Shown: piece by piece, positions 35,630-44,243 of the stretch | Layout: every line of letters begins with the position of its first letter | How positions within the stretch are numbered: position 1 is the stretch's first letter | From: UBA7374 sp965660635 | Lineage (GTDB): Bacteria > Verrucomicrobiota > Verrucomicrobiia > Opitutales > Coraliomargaritaceae | Direction: 5' to 3' | Assembly (NCBI GenBank): GCA_965660635.1 | Contig: CBFIAS010000002.1 | Coordinates: forward strand, 1-64,000 | Length of the DNA stretch: 64,000 nt | The notes under the pieces: generated by a model | What the model saw: only the letters and a program-made list of their open reading frames with translations | Database searches by the model: none | What the model was told of the DNA's origin: nothing | Program-made: the position numbers and the translations under genes

Positions 35630-37372
35630 TCAACCCATCCGCGCGGTAAGCCAGAGCGCCTGATAGGGCTCGAGGATAAGGGGATCGGAGGCAGGGATAC
35701 TCCGGGCACGGCCGGAGAGGATGTCGTGGCAATCGCCGGCGGGCAGGCCGAGGGCACGGGTTTGCGACTTGCTTAGCGATTTGCTACCGGGGGTGAAGTT
35801 GTACAGGCAGACGACAGTCTGCTCGGCGTTCAGGGCGACCCGGTTGTGCGCAAAGATTTCCGGGTCGATCTCAAAGACCTGCTGCGGGGCATCGGGATGA
35901 AAGGCGGGTTGCGCGGAGCGGCGTCGAAGCATCTGCAGGTAGGTCTCGAAGACGAACCGGGGCAGTTCATCGGCGAGGTGGGCCTGTAGTTCTTCGGCCT
36001 GCCACTTGCGGCGGTTGATCCGGCGATTGATGCCGGTTTGCTCGACCGCTTCGGTATCGTTTGGCGTGCCCAGGAGACTGTGCAGGTAGATGCCGGGAAT
36101 GCCTCGGAGCGAGAGCATGAGGGCCTGCGAGCAGAGGAAGCGGCGGGCACCGAGCGTGGGCTTCTCCGGGTCGGCCAGCGCAGAGTAGTAGGTGATATTG
36201 AGTTCGTAGGGGCGCTCACTGCCGTCGGGCATGGTGCGGCGGTTGACACGACCACCCGCATTTTCAACGTGCTGGACGAGACGCTCGGTCTCTTCCGTCG
36301 GGAGGATGCCTTCGACCGGACGGACGCCGACACCGTCGTGACTGGCGGTGAAGTTGAAGAAAGTGCAGCCCGGCGGGGGCGGGGCGAGGTCGAGTGCCCA
36401 GCGGGTAAGGTGGCTGGCCGTGCCCGTGGCGAGGCCGTGCAGGAGGAGGGGCGGCAGGCTGAACTGGTAGATCATGTGGGCCTCGTCGCCCTGGCCGAAG
36501 TAGCTGATGTTCTCCTCGTGCGGGACGTTGGTCTCGGTCAGGAGGATCGTGCGCGGAGCGATGATCTCGACAATGTCGCGGAAGAGGCGGACAACTTCGT
36601 GGGTCTGCGGCAAATGGATGCAGTTGGTGCCCATTGTCTTCCAGAGGAAGGCGACGGCGTCGAGACGGGCGATGCGCATGCCCTTGGAGATGTAGAGCAT
36701 GAGGATGTCGATGAACTCGAAGAGAACTTCCGGGTTCTGCCAGTTGAGGTCGATCTGGTCGTCGGAGAAGGTGCTCCAGACATGGGCTTCTCCATCACGC
36801 GTGCGGGTCGGCGTCAAAAGCGGGCTTGTGCGCGGGCGAACGACGGCGGAGTAGTCGCCCTCCGGATCCATGTCCAGGAAGTAGTGGCGCGCCGGTTCGA
36901 TACCGGCGACAAAGTCCTTGAACCAACTGCTCTTGGCCGAGCAATGATTGAGGACGAGGTCAAACATCAGGTCGAAGGACTGGCCGAGGCGCTCGACATC
37001 CTGCCAACCACCGCAGGCGGGATCCACCTTGCGGTAGTCGATCACAGAAAAGCCGTCGTCAGAGGACCAGGGGTAGAAGGGGAGCAGGTGGATGGAGCGG
37101 ATGGCACCGACAAGGTGCTGCCGGGCGAATTGGTCGAGGGTGTGAAGGGGATTGCCGGTAGCTGGGTCGTGCAGGCTATCGGCATAGGTGATGAGGACAC
37201 TGTCCCGCTCGTCCCAGCGGCTGCCGTTGCAGATGGTTTCATAGCGGCCGACCCCATAGCGGCCGATCATCATGAAGAGGCGCTCGAGAAGTTTCTCGGC
37301 ACTGCCTCCGTAAAGGAGGTTGAGGCGGCGGCGCACGCAGCGGAGTTGTTCCCTAGAGACGGATTTGATCAT
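35630..37372 (-). CDS. GH13_18 phosphorylase, probably glucosylglycerate phosphorylase
   Basis: The 580-residue enzyme is of the sucrose phosphorylase group (GH13 subfamily 18). The (beta/alpha)8 residues are clear: nucleophile Asp in MRIARLDAVAFLW, acid/base Glu in LLTETNVPHEENISYFG, and the third carboxylate in TASHDGVGVRP. The stretch ENISYFGQGDEAHMIYQF and length match glucosylglycerate phosphorylases better than sucrose phosphorylases as I recall them (E. coli YcjM type), which reversibly split glucosylglycerate into glucose 1-phosphate and glycerate. This fits the gpgS locus 7 kb away. The stop of the upstream GT4 gene overlaps its ATG by 4 bases. The family is firm; the substrate is inferred. 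Confidence 0.85.
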   Translation of the reverse strand: MIKSVSREQLRCVRRRLNLLYGGSAEKLLERLFMMIGRYGVGRYETICNGSRWDERDSVLITYADSLHDPATGNPLHTLDQFARQHLVGAIRSIHLLPFYPWSSDDGFSVIDYRKVDPACGGWQDVERLGQSFDLMFDLVLNHCSAKSSWFKDFVAGIEPARHYFLDMDPEGDYSAVVRPRTSPLLTPTRTRDGEAHVWSTFSDDQIDLNWQNPEVLFEFIDILMLYISKGMRIARLDAVAFLWKTMGTNCIHLPQTHEVVRLFRDIVEIIAPRTILLTETNVPHEENISYFGQGDEAHMIYQFSLPPLLLHGLATGTASHLTRWALDLAPPPPGCTFFNFTASHDGVGVRPVEGILPTEETERLVQHVENAGGRVNRRTMPDGSERPYELNITYYSALADPEKPTLGARRFLCSQALMLSLRGIPGIYLHSLLGTPNDTEAVEQTGINRRINRRKWQAEELQAHLADELPRFVFETYLQMLRRRSAQPAFHPDAPQQVFEIDPEIFAHNRVALNAEQTVVCLYNFTPGSKSLSKSQTRALGLPAGDCHDILSGRARSIPASDPLILEPYQALWLTARMG

Positions 37373-38673
37373 GGCGATGGCTTAGAACCGGCTGGCGGGT
37401 TGTTGTGAACGGGGGCATCGCCGGTGAGCAAGGCAATGTGGTGGCGAAGGACCCGGCGCAGGACAGTGTAGCTATAGTATTGGCAGGCGACCCTGTAGTT
37501 GTGGTTGACAATGGAGTCCCGGTGTCCGGCATCCTCGATCACGCGCCGCACTTTCTCGACCAGGCCCGGAGTGATGAAGCCGTCCATCTCCAGCAACTTG
37601 AATCCCTTTGGCTCAATGTCCTGCACGTAAATGGAATACCGGTTGATCACAACGGGCACACGGAAGTAAATGGCTTCGAGCAAGGCGTTGCCAAAGCCTT
37701 CGTAGGTACTTGGATAAGTCATCAAGTCCGCGTGCCGGTACAAATCCCAAAGGGTGTAGATCTTCTTGCCCGCGTGATCAACCTGGCGGACCTCGCCGAT
37801 GCGGGCGGCAAAAAAGCGCAGGTCGACCCCCTCCTGTTCGGCCATCAACTCGAGCCGGTGCTTGTAGTCATGGCCCTCGTCTCCAGCATCGTGGGAGATG
37901 ACCAGCTTGTAGCGGTCGTCCTTGAGCATGCCGACGAGCTTGATGGCATGCTCGATGCCTTTCCGGGGGACGATACGCGTTGGCTGGAGGATGAGAACGT
38001 CGTCCTGCCCGATGCCGATCTCGTCGCGGATGTCCGCGGTGTAAGGGTCGTGCGTCTCGGGCGGCGGGTTGTCAAAGTCGAAGACGTTGGGCATGAGCGT
38101 CGCAGTCACGCCCTTGCGCAGGGAAACCTGCTCGATCGCCGCCTGATTGATGCCGATGTGATGCAGGTGCGGCAGGCTGGGCGGAAAGGCCATGTCGAGG
38201 TAATCCTTGACGGACCCCACCGAAAAGCGGGTGCGTTCCCAGTAGAAGTCGTGCTGGTGTGCAATGGCCGGCATCTGGGTCTCGGCCAGGAACTCGGTCA
38301 CCGCGATGCCAAGCGGCACATGCATCGGTATGGCAAGGACGTTCTGCGGGATGAGGATGTCGATCTTGTGGTATTCGACAAAGTCGTAGAGCGTTTGCTT
38401 GAGGTAGTCGGCCATCTCTTGGATTCGCTCTGTAACAAAAGGATCTCTTTGGGTATGGCCCCAAATACGCTCATTGATCCATTCATTTTCGGGGTGACCG
38501 AAATAAGCTTCCGGCACGCAATAGCTGCAACCGGGGTCGCGGTCGTTGCGCCCGCTATACCAGTAGCTGACGTGCTGGTCATCCCAAAGCACCTGCGCCC
38601 ACTTGGCGCTTTCCAGTGAAACGCCGTCTGCGCCGGCAAAGCGGGTGGAGACGAATCCGATGTTTTTCGACAT
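37369..38673 (-). CDS. GT4-type glycosyltransferase
   Basis: The 434-residue protein has two Rossmann-like halves with GT-B glycosyltransferase features: an N-terminal domain with HQHDFYWERTRF near the acceptor site, and a C-terminal GT4 signature with RIVPRKGIEHAI and the E-x7-E-like motif STYEGFGNALLEAIYF, which contacts the nucleotide sugar. GT4 members make sucrose, trehalose, mannosyl- and glucosyl-glycerates and many glycans. Because it is translationally coupled to a GH13_18 phosphorylase gene, a small glucoside or mannoside is the likely product; mannosylglucosylglycerate is a possible one. Not proven. Confidence 0.82.
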   Translation of the reverse strand: MSKNIGFVSTRFAGADGVSLESAKWAQVLWDDQHVSYWYSGRNDRDPGCSYCVPEAYFGHPENEWINERIWGHTQRDPFVTERIQEMADYLKQTLYDFVEYHKIDILIPQNVLAIPMHVPLGIAVTEFLAETQMPAIAHQHDFYWERTRFSVGSVKDYLDMAFPPSLPHLHHIGINQAAIEQVSLRKGVTATLMPNVFDFDNPPPETHDPYTADIRDEIGIGQDDVLILQPTRIVPRKGIEHAIKLVGMLKDDRYKLVISHDAGDEGHDYKHRLELMAEQEGVDLRFFAARIGEVRQVDHAGKKIYTLWDLYRHADLMTYPSTYEGFGNALLEAIYFRVPVVINRYSIYVQDIEPKGFKLLEMDGFITPGLVEKVRRVIEDAGHRDSIVNHNYRVACQYYSYTVLRRVLRHHIALLTGDAPVHNNPPAGSKPSP

Positions 38674-38789
38674 GGTGAGGCGAGTTAGGGATTAGCAATC
38701 AACAGGCGTCCAACGATGTCGAATCAAAAGATGCGGCGGGGCTTTTTAACTGGATCATTGCCATCACTAAGCTAGGCGCGTGCCATCTT

Positions 38790-39725
38790 TCAGGATTCTT
38801 CATCCTTTACCCGGGGATGAAACAGTGCGTGCTCCTCGGAGAGGCGGCTGGACTGCACGGATGTATAGATCTGGGTGGTGCCAATATCCGCATGGCCGAG
38901 CATTTCCTGGATCGCGCGGAGGTCAGCCCCACCCTCCAGAAGATGCGTGGCAAAGGAATGACGGAGCAGGTGGGGCTTGATCGGCTTCTTGATGCCAGCC
39001 TTGGCCGCCATATTCTTGATCATGACCCAGACCATTTTTCGCGAGATGGCCCGGCCCAGCCGGCTGAGAAACAATTCACTCCCGGTATGCGCCTTGACCA
39101 TTTGGGGACGACCCATGGCCAGGTAGTCGCGCAAGGCGGCGATTGCGTGCTGTCCCACCGGCACAATGCGCTCCTTGCTGCCCTTGCCGAAGACCCGCAG
39201 AAAGCCCTCCTCCAGGTTGATGCTCTGCAGGAGCAGGCCACATAGCTCGGAGACCCGCAAGCCGCTGCTGTAGAAAAGCTCGAGGATCGCGCGGTCCCGC
39301 AGGCCCGTCGGCGTGCCTGTCGAGGGTGCTTCCAACAGGCGGGATACTTCCGCGGAGTTAAGCACCCCAGGCAGCTTGCGACTTAGCTTTGGCGCAGAGG
39401 TCAAGCCGGTGAAGTCGTCCTTGCGGACGCGCTCCCGCACGAGGTGGCGGGCCAGCATGCGCAGAGCGGAGAGCTTCCTCGCCTGGCTGGAGCGGGCGTA
39501 AACCCCGCCCAAGGAAGCCGCCCAGGCACTGGCTGCAGCAGGATCCACCGCTTCCCAGCCGGAGCAACCCCGCTCCTTGAAGAAACCAGCGGCCTGGGCA
39601 AGATCGCGGGCATAAGCCAGCCGGGTATTCTCAGAAAGCCCACGCTCCAACTCCAGCCAGGCCAGAAAGCCTTCCACTGGTTCGGAGAATTCTCCCGGAA
39701 TACTGTCAAGCGGATCCGCGGCCAT
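38790..39725 (-). CDS. xerD: tyrosine recombinase XerD-like
   Basis: The 311-residue recombinase has the SAM-like N-terminal core-binding domain and the catalytic domain with all active-site residues: Arg in SSGLRVSELCGL, Lys in GKGSKERIVP, His-x-x-Arg in HLLRHSFATHLL, His in LGHADIGTTQIY and the Tyr in that last motif. The length and sequence are XerC/D-like rather than phage-integrase-like, so the likely job is resolving chromosome dimers at dif with a partner. I choose ATG 39725 (MAADPLDS); an in-frame ATG at 39806 would add 27 residues. It starts divergently from argA. Confidence 0.9.
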   Translation of the reverse strand: MAADPLDSIPGEFSEPVEGFLAWLELERGLSENTRLAYARDLAQAAGFFKERGCSGWEAVDPAAASAWAASLGGVYARSSQARKLSALRMLARHLVRERVRKDDFTGLTSAPKLSRKLPGVLNSAEVSRLLEAPSTGTPTGLRDRAILELFYSSGLRVSELCGLLLQSINLEEGFLRVFGKGSKERIVPVGQHAIAALRDYLAMGRPQMVKAHTGSELFLSRLGRAISRKMVWVMIKNMAAKAGIKKPIKPHLLRHSFATHLLEGGADLRAIQEMLGHADIGTTQIYTSVQSSRLSEEHALFHPRVKDEES

Positions 39726-39811
39726 GAGTGTACTTATACAGTTCGCTGGTTGGCCGCCTTGCAAGCTTGCAAGCATGCCTGAATCGCTGAGACTAAACCG
39801 TTTCAAACAAC

Positions 39812-41113
39812 ATGGAGAAGCAACCGGACAACGCCATCAAGCCGACGGACCTGCGGGGCATACTCGAGTATGTCCCGATGTTCCGCGGGCACGTCTTTGT
39901 CATCGCTCTGGACGGCAGCCTTGTCGCCCACGAGATGTTCCCAGACGTGCTGCTCGATATCGCCGTACTCCGCTCCCTCAACATCAAGGTCGTGCTGGTC
40001 CACGGCATCGGCCAGCAACTGCGCTCCCTGGCTGACTCCCGGGGAATTTCCATATCCGACCTGCATGGGGAAGGCGCCACCGATCCAGCCACTCTGGAGC
40101 TGGCCACCGAAGCGAGCGCAGCGGTCAACCTCCAGATCGTGCGCGGTCTCACGCGGAACAAACTGCGCTGCGCCGCAACCAACGCCGTGCGCGGCAAGCA
40201 GATCGGCATTGTCCGGGGCATCGACCAGCAACTCAGCGGCGATGTAGACAAGCTCGACACCAGCCTCATCGGCCAATTGCTGGAAAGCCATACCGTGCCA
40301 GTCGTCGCCCCGATCGCCTTCGACCGCGACGGTGCCTCCCTGCGCCTCAACTCCGACCTCCTCGCCGCCGAACTGGCCACCCGCCTGGAAGCCTCCAAGC
40401 TCATTTACCTGGGCACCCAGGACGGGTTGCGGATCAACGGAAAAGCCGTGACCAACCTGCCCGTAGCCGAGCTCGAGCAACTGCTGGAAGCCGGGCCCGC
40501 CCCCTTCACCGATCGCCTGCTCGGCAAAGCCCGCTACTCCGCCAGCGCCGTCCGCTCCGGCACTCCGCGCGCGCACCTGCTGGACGGACGCGTCTTCGGC
40601 GCGCTCCTCAACGAGATCTTCGACAAGGTCGGCGTCGGCACCATGATCTACGGCAACGAATACGAATCCATCCGTCCAGCCGTCGAATCCGACGCCCACT
40701 CGATTCACAACATCACACGTAACGGCATGCAGTCGGACAGCCTGCGGGAGCGCAGCCTCGCAGAGATCGAGACAGGCATCCGCGACTTCCTCGTTTACGA
40801 GATCGATGGCAGCATCGTCGGCTGCCTGCAATTGCAAGATCACGAGAGCGGCGGGACCATCGAGATCGGCAGCGTCTACGTGCAGTCCTTCTACCAGCAA
40901 AAGGGCGTAGGCCGCCGCCTGGTGGAATACGCCTGTTCCCTCGCCGCCGAGCGCGGCGCCTCCCGGATCATCGCCCTCTCCACCCGCTCCGCCGGCTTTT
41001 TCACAAAAATCTGCGGATTCACGGAAGGCTCGGTCGAAGACCTGCCGCTGCAAAGGTTGGAGCGCTACCGGGCCGAGGGCCGCCAGTCCAAGGTATTCAT
41101 CAAAAACACTTGA
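39812..41113 (+). CDS. argA: amino-acid N-acetyltransferase (N-acetylglutamate synthase)
   Basis: ArgA acetylates glutamate with acetyl-CoA, the first step of arginine synthesis and its usual point of feedback control. The 433-residue protein has the two-domain architecture of classical ArgA: an amino acid kinase-like domain (VVLVHGIGQQL, VPVVAPIAFD, RLNSDLLAAELA), which is regulatory, and a C-terminal GNAT domain (GSVYVQSFYQQKGVGRRLVEYA). Length and order match the bacterial enzyme. A conserved-looking small gene follows after 12 bases. No other arg gene is here. Confidence 0.94.
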   Translation: MEKQPDNAIKPTDLRGILEYVPMFRGHVFVIALDGSLVAHEMFPDVLLDIAVLRSLNIKVVLVHGIGQQLRSLADSRGISISDLHGEGATDPATLELATEASAAVNLQIVRGLTRNKLRCAATNAVRGKQIGIVRGIDQQLSGDVDKLDTSLIGQLLESHTVPVVAPIAFDRDGASLRLNSDLLAAELATRLEASKLIYLGTQDGLRINGKAVTNLPVAELEQLLEAGPAPFTDRLLGKARYSASAVRSGTPRAHLLDGRVFGALLNEIFDKVGVGTMIYGNEYESIRPAVESDAHSIHNITRNGMQSDSLRERSLAEIETGIRDFLVYEIDGSIVGCLQLQDHESGGTIEIGSVYVQSFYQQKGVGRRLVEYACSLAAERGASRIIALSTRSAGFFTKICGFTEGSVEDLPLQRLERYRAEGRQSKVFIKNT

Positions 41114-41125
41114 TCCATCCCTCCG

Positions 41126-41458
41126 GTGAACCGGCAACCCTACCACACCACAGACAGCCGCGGCGTCTCCGAAATCTGCCCCGGAAAGACACGTATGCGG
41201 GCCATCATCCAGACCCTGGATCTTGACGAGGCCACAGCCCAGGAACACCCGGACGTCTCCCTCGTGCACGATGAAACAGGCTGGAGCATCTCCCTCTACC
41301 CACACGGCATCGCCACCCTTGAAAACCTCAACGACAACGACGAAACCGCCCCGCGCTTCCTCCGCAACATCGACCGCAACCAGGCATTCTCGCTCTGGTG
41401 CCAGCTGGCCGAAGGCCGCATCGAAGCACTCCGTCAACTCAACTGGAACAGCGCCTGA
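41126..41458 (+). CDS. hypothetical protein downstream of argA
   Basis: The 110-residue protein starts at GTG 41126, 12 bases after argA, with no clear ribosome binding site. It is acidic, without membrane segments, and I recognise no family. It reads as a compact alpha/beta protein, with LVHDETGWSISLYPHGIATLENL in the middle. The tight spacing suggests it is co-expressed with argA. It converges with the phosphopantetheinyl transferase gene. Confidence 0.6.
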   Translation: MNRQPYHTTDSRGVSEICPGKTRMRAIIQTLDLDEATAQEHPDVSLVHDETGWSISLYPHGIATLENLNDNDETAPRFLRNIDRNQAFSLWCQLAEGRIEALRQLNWNSA

Positions 41459-41468
41459 ACAAACAGCC

Positions 41469-42146
41469 TCAAGCCGGAACCCAGCAAAGCGACACCACGT
41501 GACTCCCGGCCAGCGCGAAACGGAAACGGAAATCACCGCGCCCGGCCCCCGTCATTCCCTCCGACAAGTGATCCGCCAGAAACGCGATCCGCGCGCTGCC
41601 CCCGGCCATGTCCACCTCCAGCGCCATGTCCCCAAAACCCGCTTGCAGGCCCCAGCGCGGGTACTGCGCCTTGTAAAAAGCCTCCTTCAAGGAAAACAAC
41701 ACACTCGCCCGCGACTGATCGCCGCCCCAGAAACGCCTTTCCTGCGGGTGTGCCACCCGGCTCGCAGCCCCCTCGCCGATCCGGTCCGTCCGCTCCAGAT
41801 CCAGCCCCAAGACTGAAAACGTGGACATCGGCCCGGCCACCGCCATGCACATCCCCCGGCAATGGGTAATCGATCCCGTGAAACCCGCAGGCCAGCCGGG
41901 CAGCCCGGCAGAATCCCGCTCCAGGACAGCCTCCTCCCGCAATCCTGCCATCCCCAGGGCCTGGCGCGCGCAAGCACGCCCCCCGGTAAACTCATTCGCA
42001 CGCGCGCTCGACCAGCCAGAGACCTGCACCCGGTCCAAAGGCAAAGCAGCCAACGAGCCAGCAGAACCAGCGGACCAGCCCAAACCACGAGGGCAAAGCC
42101 CCTCGAGAATCTCCGTCAAGCCCGGGGATGCTGCGGTTTCTTCCAT
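41469..42146 (-). CDS. 4'-phosphopantetheinyl transferase (EntD/Sfp type)
   Basis: The 225-residue enzyme should transfer phosphopantetheine from CoA to a carrier-protein serine. Motifs are GSITHCRG (P2), the metal-binding LGLDLERTDR (P3, with Asp and Glu) and FSLKEAFYKAQY (WxxKEA-like). These are Sfp/EntD features rather than AcpS ones, so its usual clients would be carrier domains of secondary or PKS/NRPS-type metabolism, or a broad range including AcpP. No such synthase genes are in the window. Both ends are close to neighbours on the opposite strand. Confidence 0.88.
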   Translation of the reverse strand: MEETAASPGLTEILEGLCPRGLGWSAGSAGSLAALPLDRVQVSGWSSARANEFTGGRACARQALGMAGLREEAVLERDSAGLPGWPAGFTGSITHCRGMCMAVAGPMSTFSVLGLDLERTDRIGEGAASRVAHPQERRFWGGDQSRASVLFSLKEAFYKAQYPRWGLQAGFGDMALEVDMAGGSARIAFLADHLSEGMTGAGRGDFRFRFALAGSHVVSLCWVPA

Positions 42147-42242
42147 CTCGCGGAGTTTTGGCCCCCGTTCTCACACAAGCAAGCCGACAAGTGAGGATTT
42201 GACCTGCCGCGCAAAAACAGTGGAATGCGGAGATCTCGTACC

Positions 42243-43061
42243 ATGAGCCTTAGCGACTTCGAACAATACCTCATCCAACCCGGCAGCCAGATCCGCCTGG
42301 ATGAAATCGACGCCAACCCGCGCGAGGACCTGCCCTCCGATAAAACCCTGGGCAAGGAAGAGCTCTCTGCCATCCACCTGCGCTTGAGCGATCTCCAGCA
42401 GCGCTTCTTCGTCGATCGCCGAAAGAAGCTGCTGATCGTCCTCCAAGGCATGGACACAAGCGGCAAGAACGGGACCATCCGGCACGTCTTCCGAGGCGTC
42501 AACCCGCAGGGCGTGCACGTCGCCAGCTTTGAAAAACCCTCCTCCCGCGAGATCGCCCACGACTATCTCTGGCGCATCCACCAGCAAGTACCGGCCAACG
42601 GCGAAATCATGATCTTCGACCGAAGCCACTACGAGGATGTCCTCGCCGTTCGCGTCAACCAACTCACGCCAGAGGCAATCTGGCGCAAGCGGTTCCGCCA
42701 TATTAACGACTTCGAGCAGATGCTCGTCGATGAATCCACCATCATCCTCAAGTTCTTCCTCCATATCGACCGCGACACCCAGAAGCAGCGACTTCAAAAC
42801 CGCCTCGATACCCCCGAGAAAAACTGGAAATTCGACAGCTCAGACCTTGTCGCCCGGAGCAACTGGGAACACTACGAGGAAGCCTACGAGGAAGTCTTTG
42901 AAAAAACCAGCCAGCCGCACGCGCCCTGGTATCTCATCCCCGCCAACAAGAAATGGGCACGCAACCTGCTCGTGGCTCGCATTGTGCTAGCCTGCCTCGA
43001 AGACCTCCACCTCAGCTACCCGCAGGTCGACTACGATCCGGAAGAGATCCTCATCCGCTGA
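42243..43061 (+). CDS. polyphosphate kinase 2 family protein
   Basis: The 272-residue PPK2 transfers phosphate between polyphosphate and nucleotides. Walker A is GMDTSGKNG, the lid/Walker B region has FDRSHYEDV, and it carries the PPK2 motif VFRGVNPQGVHVASFEKPS. Single-domain proteins of this size include enzymes acting on NDP or NMP; the direction (nucleotide phosphorylation from polyphosphate) is typical. ATG 42243 follows GGAG at a workable distance; an ATG at 42225 lacks a ribosome binding site. It lies 15 bases before the M20-like gene, so it may join the glucosylglycerate-type cluster. Confidence 0.9.
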   Translation: MSLSDFEQYLIQPGSQIRLDEIDANPREDLPSDKTLGKEELSAIHLRLSDLQQRFFVDRRKKLLIVLQGMDTSGKNGTIRHVFRGVNPQGVHVASFEKPSSREIAHDYLWRIHQQVPANGEIMIFDRSHYEDVLAVRVNQLTPEAIWRKRFRHINDFEQMLVDESTIILKFFLHIDRDTQKQRLQNRLDTPEKNWKFDSSDLVARSNWEHYEEAYEEVFEKTSQPHAPWYLIPANKKWARNLLVARIVLACLEDLHLSYPQVDYDPEEILIR

Positions 43062-43076
43062 ACCAAAGACCGCACC

Positions 43077-44243
43077 ATGAGCAACCCACTCGACACCATT
43101 CTCAAAGACATGCCGCACCATCGCGGCGAACTTCCCCCTGTACGTGAAATCCTCCTGGCCAACGCCATGATGATCGGGGAAATCCCCGCCCCGACCGGTG
43201 GCGAGGACAAGCGCATCACCTTTCTCAGTAACCGCTTCAACGAAGAAGGCCTGCAGGACATCTCCATCGACGAGGCGGGCAACTGCATGGCCGTCATCCC
43301 CGGCACCTCCGGCGAAAACAACATACTCGTCTGCGCCCATGCAGACACCGTATTCCACGAGAACATCGACCACGCCATGTCCGTCGCCCACGACTCCATA
43401 ACCGGCCCCGGCATCGGAGACAACAGCCTCGGCCTTGCCGCCGTTGTCACTCTGCCCCACATCCTCAAGACCCTCGGGATCCAGCCCGCCGACAACATCG
43501 TCCTGCTCGGCGCCACCCGCAGCCTCGGACGGGGAGACCTCGGCGGCATACGCTTCTTTCTCGAGAACTACAAGAAGCCCATCCGAGCAGGCATCTGCGT
43601 CGAAGGCATCCAGCTAGGCCGCCTCAGCTACGCCTCCATCGGTATGCTACGCGGAGAGATCCATCTTCAGGTCCCCTCCGAATACGACTGGACCCGCTTC
43701 GGCGCCACCAACGCTGTGGCCATCCTCTCCAGCGTCGTACAAAACATCCTGCGCATACCCATCCCCGCCGAGCCAAAGACAAAAATTATCTTCGGCTCAA
43801 TCAGCGCGGGCACATCCTTCGCCACCGAGCCAACCTCCGCACGACTGCGCTTCGAAATACGCAGCGAAGAAGTCGGCATGGTCGGACAAATGAAGGCCCG
43901 GATCGAGGACATCATCGAGGAGACCGCCAACGCCACCAGCGTCCAGCTCGGCCTTAGCGTCATCGCCCAGCGCAAGACCGGCGGCCTGCCCTACGGCCAC
44001 CCCATGGTCAAGTCCATGCGCAGCATCCTCTCCGAACTCCAAGTCAAGCCCTATGTCGAGCCCAGCGTCGGCGAACTCAGTGAACTCATCGCCCGGGACA
44101 TCCCCAGCGTCACCATCGGCCTGACCCGCGGCACCAACAAGAACGAATTCAACGAGACCATCGAGATACAACCAACCTTCGACGGCCTCACCCAACTGGT
44201 GGCCCTTCTCGCCGCCATTGACGAAGGACTCTGCGATGACTGA
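43077..44243 (+). CDS. M20-like peptidase-fold protein with an incomplete metal site
   Basis: The 388-residue protein has the M20/M28-like metallopeptidase layout: His88-x-Asp90 in VCAHADTVF and the bridging Asp115 in GPGIGDNSLG. The Glu-Glu catalytic pair expected next is absent; the corresponding strand reads GATRSLGRGDLGG. The C-terminal His is also not visible (GTNKNEFNE at the expected site). Thus the fold seems kept but the usual aminopeptidase chemistry may be lost. The gpgS start lies within its last codons (8-base overlap), so the two products are tightly co-expressed. The function is unknown; structural or regulatory roles are possible. Confidence 0.75.
   Translation: MSNPLDTILKDMPHHRGELPPVREILLANAMMIGEIPAPTGGEDKRITFLSNRFNEEGLQDISIDEAGNCMAVIPGTSGENNILVCAHADTVFHENIDHAMSVAHDSITGPGIGDNSLGLAAVVTLPHILKTLGIQPADNIVLLGATRSLGRGDLGGIRFFLENYKKPIRAGICVEGIQLGRLSYASIGMLRGEIHLQVPSEYDWTRFGATNAVAILSSVVQNILRIPIPAEPKTKIIFGSISAGTSFATEPTSARLRFEIRSEEVGMVGQMKARIEDIIEETANATSVQLGLSVIAQRKTGGLPYGHPMVKSMRSILSELQVKPYVEPSVGELSELIARDIPSVTIGLTRGTNKNEFNETIEIQPTFDGLTQLVALLAAIDEGLCDD

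Noticed and set aside
36038..37408. A 456-codon plus-strand frame opposite the GH13 gene.
   Set aside because: No recognisable domain; the minus-strand GH13 frame has all three catalytic carboxylates.
38813..38837. TTCATCC/GGATGAA palindrome at the end of xerD as a terminator.
   Set aside because: It lies in the coding sequence and lacks a T run.
38790..39725. XerD-like recombinase as an integrase of a genomic island.
   Set aside because: Its length and sequence are those of the housekeeping Xer recombinases, and no phage, att site or island genes are next to it.
39803..41536. A 577-codon frame antisense to argA.
   Set aside because: It mirrors argA codon bias and crosses the convergent gene boundary; argA has complete kinase-like and GNAT domains.
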